This document shows positions 16,571 through 23,963 of a stretch of DNA of 64,000 bases, in pieces. This DNA is from Ideonella aquatica (GTDB taxonomy: Bacteria > Pseudomonadota > Gammaproteobacteria > Burkholderiales > Burkholderiaceae_C): assembly GCF_018069755.1 (NCBI RefSeq), contig NZ_JAGQDE010000002.1:1-64000 (forward strand). The letters are read 5' to 3'. Below the pieces are notes generated by a model, which saw only the letters and a program-made list of their open reading frames with translations, made no database searches and was not told where the DNA came from. A program made the translations under genes and the position numbers. Each line of letters opens with the position of its first letter. Position 1 is the first letter of the stretch.

Positions 16571-18336
16571 CGGGGAACCTGGTCCAGGTGGGCGTGGGTG
16601 TCGTCGCGGCCGGTGGCGGCGCGCGCCGATGCCAGCTCGGCGTCGAGGTCGAAGCCGGGCACGAAGTGGGCGTGCGGCGAGCGGCTGCACAGCGCCTCGG
16701 GGAAGCGCTGCAGCAGGTCACGCAGCGGGTTGGTGGCGCTGGCGCCCAGGCCGCAGTGGGTGGTGCCGTGCATCAGCGCCTCCAGGTCGCGCAGCTCAGC
16801 CTCGTCGAAGGGCGAGCCGTGGCCGGCATGCAGCTTGTCCAGGCGCCGCACGACCAGCTCGGTGCCCACGCGGCAGGGCGTGCAGAAGCCGCAGCTCTCG
16901 TGGGCGAAGAACTGCGCGAAGCCGCGCACCACCTCCAGCAGGTCGCGGCTGCGGTTGAAGACCATCAGCGCACCGGCGGTGGGCAGGTCTTCGAAGCCCA
17001 GGCGGCGCTCAAAGTCGGGCGGCGCCAGCAACAGGCCCGAGGGGCCGCCCAGTTGCACCGCCTGCACGTCGTGGGCACCCGCCTCGCGCAGCAGCTCGGC
17101 CAGCGGCGTGCCGAAGGGCAGTTCGTAGACGCCTGGCCGCGACACGTCGCCGCTGACCGAATGCAGCTTGCTGCCGCGGCTCTCGGGCGTGCCCATCGCC
17201 GCCCAGGCGGCCGCGCCATGGCGGGCGATCCAGGCCACGGCAGCGAAGGTCTCGACGTTGTTGACCACGGTGGGCTGGCCCAGGTAGCCGCGCTCCACCG
17301 GGAAGGGCGGGCGGATGCGCGGCGTGCCGCGCTTGCCCTCGAGCGACTCGATAAGCGCGCTTTCTTCGCCACAGACATAGGCGCCGGCGCCCAGGTGGAT
17401 CTCGATGTCGAAGTGCGGCCCCAGCAGGCCGGCGGCGCGGCGCTCGGCCAGCACCGCCTGCAGGCCCTCCAGCAGGAAGCGGTACTCGGCGCGCAGGTAG
17501 ATGAAGCCCCGGCGCGCGCCCAACACCTCGGCCGCCACGCCCATGCCCTCGATCACCGCATCGGGCTGCAGCATCAGCAGCGCGCGGTCCTTGAAGGTGC
17601 CGGGCTCGCCCTCGTCGGCATTGCACACCACCACCCGCGTCTGCTCGGCGGTCAGCGGCGCGGCCAGGCAGGCGCGCCACTTGGCGTGCGTGGGGTAGCC
17701 GGCTCCACCGCGGCCACGCAGGCCGCTGGCCTGCAGCTCGTCCAGCGCGGCGGCGTTGCCGCGCGCGCGGGTGGCGGCGATGGCCTCGCCCTGCGACGCC
17801 GGTGCGTTCAGCAGCACGCCAGGGCGGCGCACGCCGGGCTCCACGGTGAACCAGTCAGTGGGCCAGTCGGCCACTGGCACCTGGGCGCGCACCAGCTCGG
17901 CGATCTCGGCCACACGGCCGCCATCAAGCCGGGTGATCACCTGCTGCTGGTTCAGCAGCAGGGCTGGGCCCTGGTCACCCAGGCCGGTGCAGGAGGTGAA
18001 GCCCACGCGGGCCAGGCCGTCCTCGCTGGTGCGGCCGGGCTCCAGCCACAGGCGGCGGCACAGATCGGCGGCCAGTGCGCGGCTGCCGGCGTGGCGGTCG
18101 GTGACGTTGTCCGAGAACAGCAGGTGGTAGCGGCCCACCGGCTGCAGGTGGAAGTAGCGGTAGAAGCCGGCCACGCCCTCGACCACCGCCGGGCTCAGGC
18201 CCAGGCCGGCGGCCAGCTCGGCCAGCGCCGGGCGCGGCAGCCAGCCCTGCAGCGCCTGCGCCTCGTGCAGCAGCTGCACCAGGCGATCGCGCCGGTGGCC
18301 GTGGCGCAGCAACAGGTCGGTGATGGAAGTGCTCAT
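16567..18336 (-). CDS. hoxF: NAD-reducing hydrogenase diaphorase large subunit HoxF
   Basis: A 589-residue protein (about 602 in Cupriavidus). The first 150 or so residues are a HoxE/NuoE-like thioredoxin fold. The central NuoF-like part has the NADH/FMN signatures GLRGRGGAGYPTHAKW and CNADEGEPGTFKDR, then GAGAYVCGEESALIESLEGK. The C-terminal [4Fe-4S] motif is SCGFCTPCRVG with a later Cys in THCGLG. It binds FMN and reduces NAD+ with electrons from H2, or runs in reverse. A separate hoxE is not needed because that domain is fused. It is the first structural hox gene and starts 12 bases after the CHASE-GGDEF gene, so it is probably co-transcribed with it. Confidence 0.95.
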   Translation of the reverse strand: MSTSITDLLLRHGHRRDRLVQLLHEAQALQGWLPRPALAELAAGLGLSPAVVEGVAGFYRYFHLQPVGRYHLLFSDNVTDRHAGSRALAADLCRRLWLEPGRTSEDGLARVGFTSCTGLGDQGPALLLNQQQVITRLDGGRVAEIAELVRAQVPVADWPTDWFTVEPGVRRPGVLLNAPASQGEAIAATRARGNAAALDELQASGLRGRGGAGYPTHAKWRACLAAPLTAEQTRVVVCNADEGEPGTFKDRALLMLQPDAVIEGMGVAAEVLGARRGFIYLRAEYRFLLEGLQAVLAERRAAGLLGPHFDIEIHLGAGAYVCGEESALIESLEGKRGTPRIRPPFPVERGYLGQPTVVNNVETFAAVAWIARHGAAAWAAMGTPESRGSKLHSVSGDVSRPGVYELPFGTPLAELLREAGAHDVQAVQLGGPSGLLLAPPDFERRLGFEDLPTAGALMVFNRSRDLLEVVRGFAQFFAHESCGFCTPCRVGTELVVRRLDKLHAGHGSPFDEAELRDLEALMHGTTHCGLGASATNPLRDLLQRFPEALCSRSPHAHFVPGFDLDAELASARAATGRDDTHAHLDQVPR

Positions 18337-18348
18337 GCGGGCGGGTGT

Positions 18349-20295
18349 TCAGAGAGCGGCGAAGCGCAGCGCACGGCGGCCTTCACGCTTGGCACGGTAC
18401 ATCGCGTCGTCGGCCTGCCGCAAGACCTCTTCGGCGTCGGACTGGTCGCGGAACAACGTGGCACCGATGCTGGGCGAGCAATGGTGCTGCGTACCCGCCA
18501 CGTCGTAGGGCAGATCCAGCGTGGCCAGCAGTTTGTCGGCCACCACCCGCACCTGGGTCAGCGCGTCGGTCGGGTCCTCGGGCAGGCCGCTGGCCATCAT
18601 CAGCACGAACTCGTCGCCGCCCAAGCGCGCCACCGTGTCCTCGGCGCGGGTGCAGGCCTGCAGGCGCTGGGCGCACTGCACCAGTACCTGGTCGCCCGCC
18701 GCGTGGCCGTGCGCGTCGTTCAGCGCCTTGAAGTGGTCCAGGTCGATGAACAGCAGCGCGCCGTGGTGCTGCGTGCGGCGCGCGGCCGACAGCGCCTGGC
18801 TGAGACGGTCGAGCAGCAGGCGGCGGTTGGGCAGCTGCGTCAGGGCATCGTGAAAGGCCATGCGCCGGATCTGCTCGGTGGCCTGCTGGCGTTCGGCCTC
18901 CAGGCGCTTGAGCTCGGCCAGGTCGTGCACGAAGGCAAAGACCGCGCCGTCTTCGGCCTGCAGGCTCAGCGAGACCTCGACGGGCCAGGGCGGCCCCTCG
19001 GCGCGGCGGTGCAGGGTCTCGAAGCGCAGATGGCCATGCAGCTGCACGCGGCGGGTGATGTCCTTCAGCGCGGCGGTGTCGAGCTGGGCGTCGACGCTGC
19101 CGATCGGCTGGCCGATCAGGGCCTCGCGCGGGAAGCCGCTGAGGGACAGGTAGGCGTCGTTGACCTCGGTGATGCGGCCCTGCTGGTCGGCCATCAGAAA
19201 GCCTTCGCGGGTGGACTCGACCACGCCGCGGTAGCGCCGCTCGCGCTCGCGCAGTGCCGCCTGCTCGCGCGACAGCGCCTCGCGGCTGCGCTGCAGCTCC
19301 AGGTTGCGCTCGGCCAGCAGGCGGCCGTTGCGGGCCAGCGCATGCAGCGCGCCGAACAGCAGCAGATCAGCCAGCAGCCCGCCCAGGCCGATCAGGGCCG
19401 GTTGCACGCTGTGCGCGGCGTCCTCGAAGGCCGGCGTGGCCGAGAAATCGACGGTCCACACCGCACCGGCGATCAGCATCTGGCGCTGTGCCCGGTAGCG
19501 CGTGTCGGGCTGGGCCGTGCCGCTGCCGACCAGCCGGTGCGCGGGATCGGCGCGGTCACCGTCGTACAGCGTGAAGGCCACCTGCTGGCCCTGCGCGGGC
19601 AGGATGCCGTCCATCAGGTCGCGCATGCGAAAGGGCGCGTAGACCCAACCCTGCAGCGCCGCCCGGCGGGCGGCCACGCTGTCCAGCGGCGCGCCGCTGC
19701 GGTAGACCGGCCAGTACATCAGCGTGCCGTGTTGCACATCCTCGCCGGTCTCCTGCAGCAGCGTGACGCGGCCGCTGAGCGCGGCGCCGCCTTCATCGCG
19801 GGCACGCGCCATGGCGCTTTGACGCACCGGCTCGGACAGCATGTCGTAGCCCAGCGCGCGCTGGTTGCGCCAGTCGGGCGGTTCGAGGTAGACGATCGCG
19901 CTGCGGCCTTCGGCGGCCTGCGGTTGCGGCGGCGCGGTCAGCTGGGCATAGCCCAGGCCCTGCAAGCCGGGGTAGCTGCGCTGCAGGTCGATGCGGCCAA
20001 TGAAGGCGCGCCACTCGTTGCCGGTGACCTCATGGCTGGCGGCGAACAGGCCGGCGCCGGTGCGCAGCACCAGCTCGTAGTTGCGCAGGCGCTCGACGAT
20101 GCGCAGCTGCGTGGCATCCACCGCCGCCTCGAAACGGCCGCGGGCATCGTCGGCTTGGTAGCGCTCGGCGGCGCGCCAGGCCAGCAGTGTCATCAGCACC
20201 GAGACGGCGAGCACCACCCAGGCCGTGACGCGGCCGTGAACCGATTCAGCGAAGCGCGCGGACAACACCCGTTGGCTCCCAGTGCGGCTGGCCAC
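18349..20295 (-). CDS. CHASE-PAS-GGDEF diguanylate cyclase preceding hoxF
   Basis: 648 residues, starting at a GTG. An N-terminal membrane segment (WVVLAVSVLMTLLAW, about residues 26-40) is followed by a periplasmic CHASE-like sensor domain (about 60-290). Its hallmarks are WRAFIGRIDLQRSYPGLQGL and the YWPVYR and GWVYAPFRM stretches. A second membrane segment near 300-325, a coiled stretch and a PAS domain (YRGVVESTREGFLMADQQG) come next. The C-terminal GGDEF domain is complete (DALTQLPNRRLLLDRL, LGGDEF) with an intact RxxD inhibitory site (RAED). No EAL domain is present. It lies 12 bases before hoxF and 50 bases after the small Cys-rich gene, in one strand-wise run. It may tie an extracellular signal to c-di-GMP together with H2 oxidation; the ligand is unknown. 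Confidence 0.85.
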   Translation of the reverse strand: MASRTGSQRVLSARFAESVHGRVTAWVVLAVSVLMTLLAWRAAERYQADDARGRFEAAVDATQLRIVERLRNYELVLRTGAGLFAASHEVTGNEWRAFIGRIDLQRSYPGLQGLGYAQLTAPPQPQAAEGRSAIVYLEPPDWRNQRALGYDMLSEPVRQSAMARARDEGGAALSGRVTLLQETGEDVQHGTLMYWPVYRSGAPLDSVAARRAALQGWVYAPFRMRDLMDGILPAQGQQVAFTLYDGDRADPAHRLVGSGTAQPDTRYRAQRQMLIAGAVWTVDFSATPAFEDAAHSVQPALIGLGGLLADLLLFGALHALARNGRLLAERNLELQRSREALSREQAALRERERRYRGVVESTREGFLMADQQGRITEVNDAYLSLSGFPREALIGQPIGSVDAQLDTAALKDITRRVQLHGHLRFETLHRRAEGPPWPVEVSLSLQAEDGAVFAFVHDLAELKRLEAERQQATEQIRRMAFHDALTQLPNRRLLLDRLSQALSAARRTQHHGALLFIDLDHFKALNDAHGHAAGDQVLVQCAQRLQACTRAEDTVARLGGDEFVLMMASGLPEDPTDALTQVRVVADKLLATLDLPYDVAGTQHHCSPSIGATLFRDQSDAEEVLRQADDAMYRAKREGRRALRFAAL

Positions 20296-20345
20296 TGTCG
20301 GGCGACAGGGCGGGTCCCGATCTTACGGCCAGCGGCGGTGGCCCT

Positions 20346-20729
20346 TCAGGCCAGTTGCTGAACGTAGATGTCGGTGTCGGGCAACAGGCGGCGCAAGGTC
20401 TGGAAGGCGGTGTCCATCAGCTGGAGGCCGGCGTGGTCGGGGTGCACGCCCAGGCGCAGTTCGGCCTCACCGTCCTGCACGCGCAGCAGGTGGACGAAAT
20501 CGCGCGCGGCCACGCAGCCGCGGCTTTCGCGGTCCAGGGCTTCGGTGAGCTCGCCCATCACCCGCTGCACCAGGTCGCTCGGGCCTTCCAGGCGCGGCGC
20601 CGCGCAGGGCAGGCCGCGCACCGCGGCGCCGCAGGGCGGCGCGATCTCGCCGCCGCCGCAGGCCTGGCAGCGGCTGGGTTCAGCCCCCGGCTCACAGGCG
20701 GCGGCGATCGGGATGGTGCGGCTGGACAT
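20346..20729 (-). CDS. Small Cys-rich protein with a MIP18/FeS-assembly-like C-terminus, first gene of the hox run
   Basis: I do not firmly recognise this 127-residue protein. The N-terminal third holds five Cys (ACEPG, RCQACGGG, PPCGAA, LPCAAP), as in a small metal- or cluster-binding site. From about residue 50 the pattern (SDLVQRVMGELTEAL, then FVHLLRVQDGEAELRLGV, then MDTAFQTLRRLLPDTDIYV) resembles the DUF59/MIP18 fold of iron-sulfur assembly factors such as SufT and PaaD, but without a convincing DPE motif. It lies 50 bases upstream of the CHASE-GGDEF gene. A promoter and a perfect FNR box lie just upstream of it. A role in cluster supply or maturation for the hydrogenase is inference. 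The start at 20729 is a best guess; 20756 is also possible. Confidence 0.6.
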   Translation of the reverse strand: MSSRTIPIAAACEPGAEPSRCQACGGGEIAPPCGAAVRGLPCAAPRLEGPSDLVQRVMGELTEALDRESRGCVAARDFVHLLRVQDGEAELRLGVHPDHAGLQLMDTAFQTLRRLLPDTDIYVQQLA

Positions 20730-20754
20730 GGTCGGCGACGGCAGCAAAGCCGGC

Positions 20755-20783
20755 ATTCCACGCGCATGTTTGAGGACTGTCAA
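20755..20783 (-). promoter_or_regulatory. Probable sigma-70 promoter of the hydrogenase run
   Basis: Reading on the minus strand, TTGACA (20783-20778) is a perfect -35 element. It is followed after 17 bases by TGGAAT (20760-20755) as a -10. Transcription would begin near 20748, about 20 bases before the ATG of the small Cys-rich gene. The upstream FNR box would then be centred about 72 bases before the start site, close to a known class I activator position. Confidence 0.55.
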
Positions 20784-20813
20784 GCCAGGCGTGGTCGCGG
20801 CGCGACCCGGCGC

Positions 20814-20827
20814 TTGATGCCCATCAA
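20814..20827. promoter_or_regulatory. FNR/Anr-type box (exact TTGAT-N4-ATCAA)
   Basis: TTGATGCCCATCAA matches the FNR/Anr half-sites exactly, with the correct four-base spacing. It lies between the hox-side gene (start 20729) and the divergent GGDEF gene (start 21056). Oxygen-responsive control of a bidirectional or H2-oxidising hydrogenase makes physiological sense. Binding by an FNR-family protein is inferred. Confidence 0.7.
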
Positions 20828-21055
20828 GACCCGGCGTCGCTGCCCAGGTCAGACGAGCGCTTGCCCAGCGCGCCGCAGCGGCTCCCTGGTGGACCAGGGC
20901 TGCGTGCAGCTTGAATTTGTCGGGCATCAGAGTCGGTGACTGGCCGAGCGGCCGGAGCAGGTCTGGGCTCAAGCCCCCGGCCGCAGCGGTCGATAAGGGA
21001 TCGATGCGCCGGTGTCGGGCGGCCTCCGCGGCCCGTCGGCGATGGGAGGGGCCGC

Positions 21056-22207
21056 GTGCCGATCGAAGCGATTGCCGGACTGCAGTTGGCGCTCTACGGG
21101 CTGGGCTGGGCGCTGGCCGCGGTCTACCTGGCCGAGGAGCGCGCGGCGCTGTCGCACTGGGCCGCCTACGCGCTGCTGCAGGCGGCCTCGGCCTGGCTGG
21201 CCGCCGAACCGATGGCCCAGGGCCTGCGTCCGCCGATGGCCAGCCTGGTGCTGTCCGTGCTGGGCTTCGTGGCCGCCACGCGCGGCATCGACCTGTTCAT
21301 CCGCGGCCGGCCCCTGTTGGACCGCTGGCTGCTGCCGCTGACCGCGCTGACGCTGCTGCCGATCGTGCTGAGTGCGGTGTGGGTCGATGACCTCGCGCTG
21401 CGGCGGCGCTGGCAGGAAACCCCCTATGCCTTCGGGCTGGGCGTGCTGCTGTTGTCCAGCGTGGTCCTGCTGTGGCGGCCGCTGCGCCGGCGTGCCGGCA
21501 CGCTGGCCGCGCTGGCGGTGCTGCTGCCCAGCGCGCTGACGGGCCTGACCGGCCTGGCCAGCGGCGTGATGCATCTGGTGTTGGGCGCCCCGGCGCTGGG
21601 CCAGGTGCAGCAGGCGGCGCGCGTGCCGCAGGTGCTGGCTTCGCTGGTGGCCTCGGCGGTGTTCAATTTCGGCTACCTGTTCCTGCTGCTGGGCCGCCTG
21701 ATCAGCCAGTGGCGCGCCAGTGCCCGCCAGGACCACCTGACCGGCCTGCCCAACCGCCGCGCCACCGAGGACGGTTTGGCGGTCGACTGGGCGCGCCACC
21801 AGCGCCAGATGAGCGGTCTGTCGCTGGCGCTGATCGATGTCGACCACTTCAAGTCGATCAACGACCGCCACGGCCATGCACGTGGCGACGAGGTCCTGGT
21901 CTTCGTGGCCCGGCACCTGCAGTCGCACATCCGGGTGGGCGAAACCCTGGGTCGGTGGGGCGGCGAGGAGTTCCTGCTGTCGATGCCGGGCAGCAGCCTG
22001 GCTGTCGCGCAGCAGGCCTGCGACCGCCTGCGCGAGGGTCTGCGCCAGGCCGCGTTGCAGACCCTGGGCGAGCCGCTGACGGTGAGCATCGGCGTGGCCC
22101 AGGCGCGGCCAGGCGAGGCCTCGACGCAGGCCCTGATCGACCGCGCCGACCAGGCGATGTACCGCGCCAAGGCCGAAGGCCGCGACCGGGTGGTCATGGC
22201 CGACTGA
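21056..22207 (+). CDS. Membrane-bound diguanylate cyclase (GGDEF) with altered inhibitory site
   Basis: About 383 residues from the GTG at 21056, chosen because GGGAGG sits seven bases upstream. About six hydrophobic segments occupy residues 5-220 (AGLQLALYGLGWALAAVYLA, ASLVLSVLGFVAATR, WLLPLTALTLLPIVLSAVW and others). The C-terminal GGDEF domain (DHLTGLPNRRATED, DVDHFKSIND, GGEEF) looks catalytically complete. The inhibitory RxxD site reads RVGE, so feedback inhibition by c-di-GMP may be weakened. It is divergent from the hydrogenase run and shares its control region with the FNR box. It converges on the chemoreceptor gene with 14 bases between stops. Confidence 0.85.
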   Translation: MPIEAIAGLQLALYGLGWALAAVYLAEERAALSHWAAYALLQAASAWLAAEPMAQGLRPPMASLVLSVLGFVAATRGIDLFIRGRPLLDRWLLPLTALTLLPIVLSAVWVDDLALRRRWQETPYAFGLGVLLLSSVVLLWRPLRRRAGTLAALAVLLPSALTGLTGLASGVMHLVLGAPALGQVQQAARVPQVLASLVASAVFNFGYLFLLLGRLISQWRASARQDHLTGLPNRRATEDGLAVDWARHQRQMSGLSLALIDVDHFKSINDRHGHARGDEVLVFVARHLQSHIRVGETLGRWGGEEFLLSMPGSSLAVAQQACDRLREGLRQAALQTLGEPLTVSIGVAQARPGEASTQALIDRADQAMYRAKAEGRDRVVMAD

Positions 22208-22221
22208 GGCCCTGGGGACGA

Positions 22222-23682
22222 TCAGAAGAAGTCGACGGCCTCCTCCGCTGCCACGCTTGGCGGGGTGATCGGCACCCGGCCCTGGGCGCGCGCCACCACA
22301 TCGGTCAGCTGCCGCGCGTTGGCGTTCATGTCGTCCGAGGCCATCACGCTCTGCGCCACCATGCTGGCGTTGGCGTCGGTCAGCGTGGTCAGTGCGTCGA
22401 GGTGGCCCAGCACGCCGTCCAGCGCCTCGCGCTGCTGGTGCGCGTCTTCCGAGACCTCGCGCATGCGCGCTGCCACATCCTGCACCGACTGGGTCATGCG
22501 CTGCAGCGTGTCGCGCACGTGCAGCACACGCTGCACGCCGTCGCCCGACTGCCCGCGCGCCCGCTCGATCAGCGCGCGCACCTGGGCCGCGGCGTCCCGG
22601 GTGCGGGTGGACAGCGTGCGCACCTCGGCAGCCACCACCGCGAAGCCGCGCCCGGCAGGGCCGGCGCGTGCCGCTTCGATGGCGGCGTTGAGCGACAACA
22701 GATTGGTCTGGAAGGCGATCGCCTCGATCAGCACGATGGCCTCGTCCATCTCGCGGGTGCGCTGGTCGATGCGCTCGATCGAGCCCACCGTCTCCTGCAC
22801 ATCCTGGCTGCCCTGGCGCGCCTGCTGCTCCAGCGCCTGGCAGGTGGCGTCCACCGCGCTGACATGGGCACTGGTCAGCTGCACCTGGGTCACCACGCCG
22901 CGCACCGCCTCGGCGGTCTCGCGGATGTGGCTGGTCTGCTCGTCGGTGCGTATGGCCAGCATCTGGGCGCCCTCGGACATCGTCTGGCCGGTGCTGGCCA
23001 CGCGGCCCGAGCCCTCGGCCAGCGCCTGCACCACGGAGTGCAGCCGGTCCTGTGCGGCGCGCGTTTCTTCCACCGCGGCGTGTGCCAGGCGCTGGGCCAT
23101 CAGCGTGCCCTCGACCAGCATGGCCGTGCCGACGATGACCATCGGCAGTGACATCACATATCGCAGGTTCAAGGGCTCCAGCCAGCCCAGCAGCGCCGCC
23201 CCCACTACCGCCGGATAAAGCAGGGCCGCGCTGGCGACGACGCCGCGCGAGTGCCGGTGCGCACCGTCGCCCACCCGCCACGAGGCCCCCAGCACCAGCC
23301 AGGCCATCAGCGCGTAGTTGGCAAACAAGCCCAGCCGGTTGACCCAGCCGCCGGCCACACCCGCCACCACCAGCGCGCCGTGCACGCCCAGCAGCATCGC
23401 CAGTCGGGTCAGCGGACGGCGGCCCAGGCCCAGGTAAGACCCCACCGACAGCCAGCCCAGCACCATCAACACGAAGCCGGCCACCGTGCCGGCCAGGTTC
23501 GGGCGGTCGCCGACCACGGGCATCTGGTGGTCCATGCCGAAGTACAGCGCCCCCAGCAGGCAGGTGGCGGCAAAAGTGGCCCAGCAGCCCTGGCGCATCG
23601 CGCGCCAGACGCTGAAATGGGCCCAGGCCAGCAACGTGAAGGCCGCCGACAGGCACAGGGCAAAGGCGTGAGGAGCAGTCAT
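22222..23682 (-). CDS. Multi-pass membrane methyl-accepting chemotaxis-type receptor
   Basis: About 486 residues. The N-terminal 210 or so residues have about six or seven hydrophobic segments instead of the usual periplasmic ligand domain ([38 protein letters not shown] and others). This suggests a signal sensed in or near the membrane. The cytoplasmic part is a long coiled-coil signalling domain. Its hairpin tip ([20 protein letters not shown], then [15 protein letters not shown]) contacts CheA/CheW in chemoreceptors. I see no HAMP domain. The C-terminus ends EEAVDFF, not a standard CheR pentapeptide. The ATG at 23682 has no strong ribosome-binding site. Its promoter region is unusually AT-rich for this genome. 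Confidence 0.82.
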   Translation of the reverse strand: MTAPHAFALCLSAAFTLLAWAHFSVWRAMRQGCWATFAATCLLGALYFGMDHQMPVVGDRPNLAGTVAGFVLMVLGWLSVGSYLGLGRRPLTRLAMLLGVHGALVVAGVAGGWVNRLGLFANYALMAWLVLGASWRVGDGAHRHSRGVVASAALLYPAVVGAALLGWLEPLNLRYVMSLPMVIVGTAMLVEGTLMAQRLAHAAVEETRAAQDRLHSVVQALAEGSGRVASTGQTMSEGAQMLAIRTDEQTSHIRETAEAVRGVVTQVQLTSAHVSAVDATCQALEQQARQGSQDVQETVGSIERIDQRTREMDEAIVLIEAIAFQTNLLSLNAAIEAARAGPAGRGFAVVAAEVRTLSTRTRDAAAQVRALIERARGQSGDGVQRVLHVRDTLQRMTQSVQDVAARMREVSEDAHQQREALDGVLGHLDALTTLTDANASMVAQSVMASDDMNANARQLTDVVARAQGRVPITPPSVAAEEAVDFF

Positions 23683-23963
23683 GGCAGGCAAGGATTGGTC
23701 ATTGATGAAAGTGAGTAAACACAAACATCGATACCCATGGCGGGGGTGCGCGCCTGTCGGACTGTGCGTTGCCCAGCCAGTGGGTGATCGGTGGATCATC
23801 CGGGTCAATCCCGACCTGCTCCGCCGCCGCCGTTTGCGGCGTGTCAAGCCGGCGCCGGGATGGCCCTTCGATCGTTACCGCCCCGATTGCATCGCCGGCA
23901 ATTTCGAGGATGATGCAGGGCTGTGAATTTCTCCAGTCTTGCGACCACCGCAACCCTGCGTCC

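Noticed and set aside
16588-20361. A 1257-residue plus-strand frame opposite hoxF and the CHASE-GGDEF gene
   Set aside because: It spans two unrelated real genes on the other strand and shows no domain; a typical high-GC antisense frame.
23683-23963. Possible cobalamin riboswitch before the B12-dependent ribonucleotide reductase
   Set aside because: I could not find a B12-box-like core or the long multi-stem layout; the 281-base spacer also has to hold the divergent chemoreceptor promoter.
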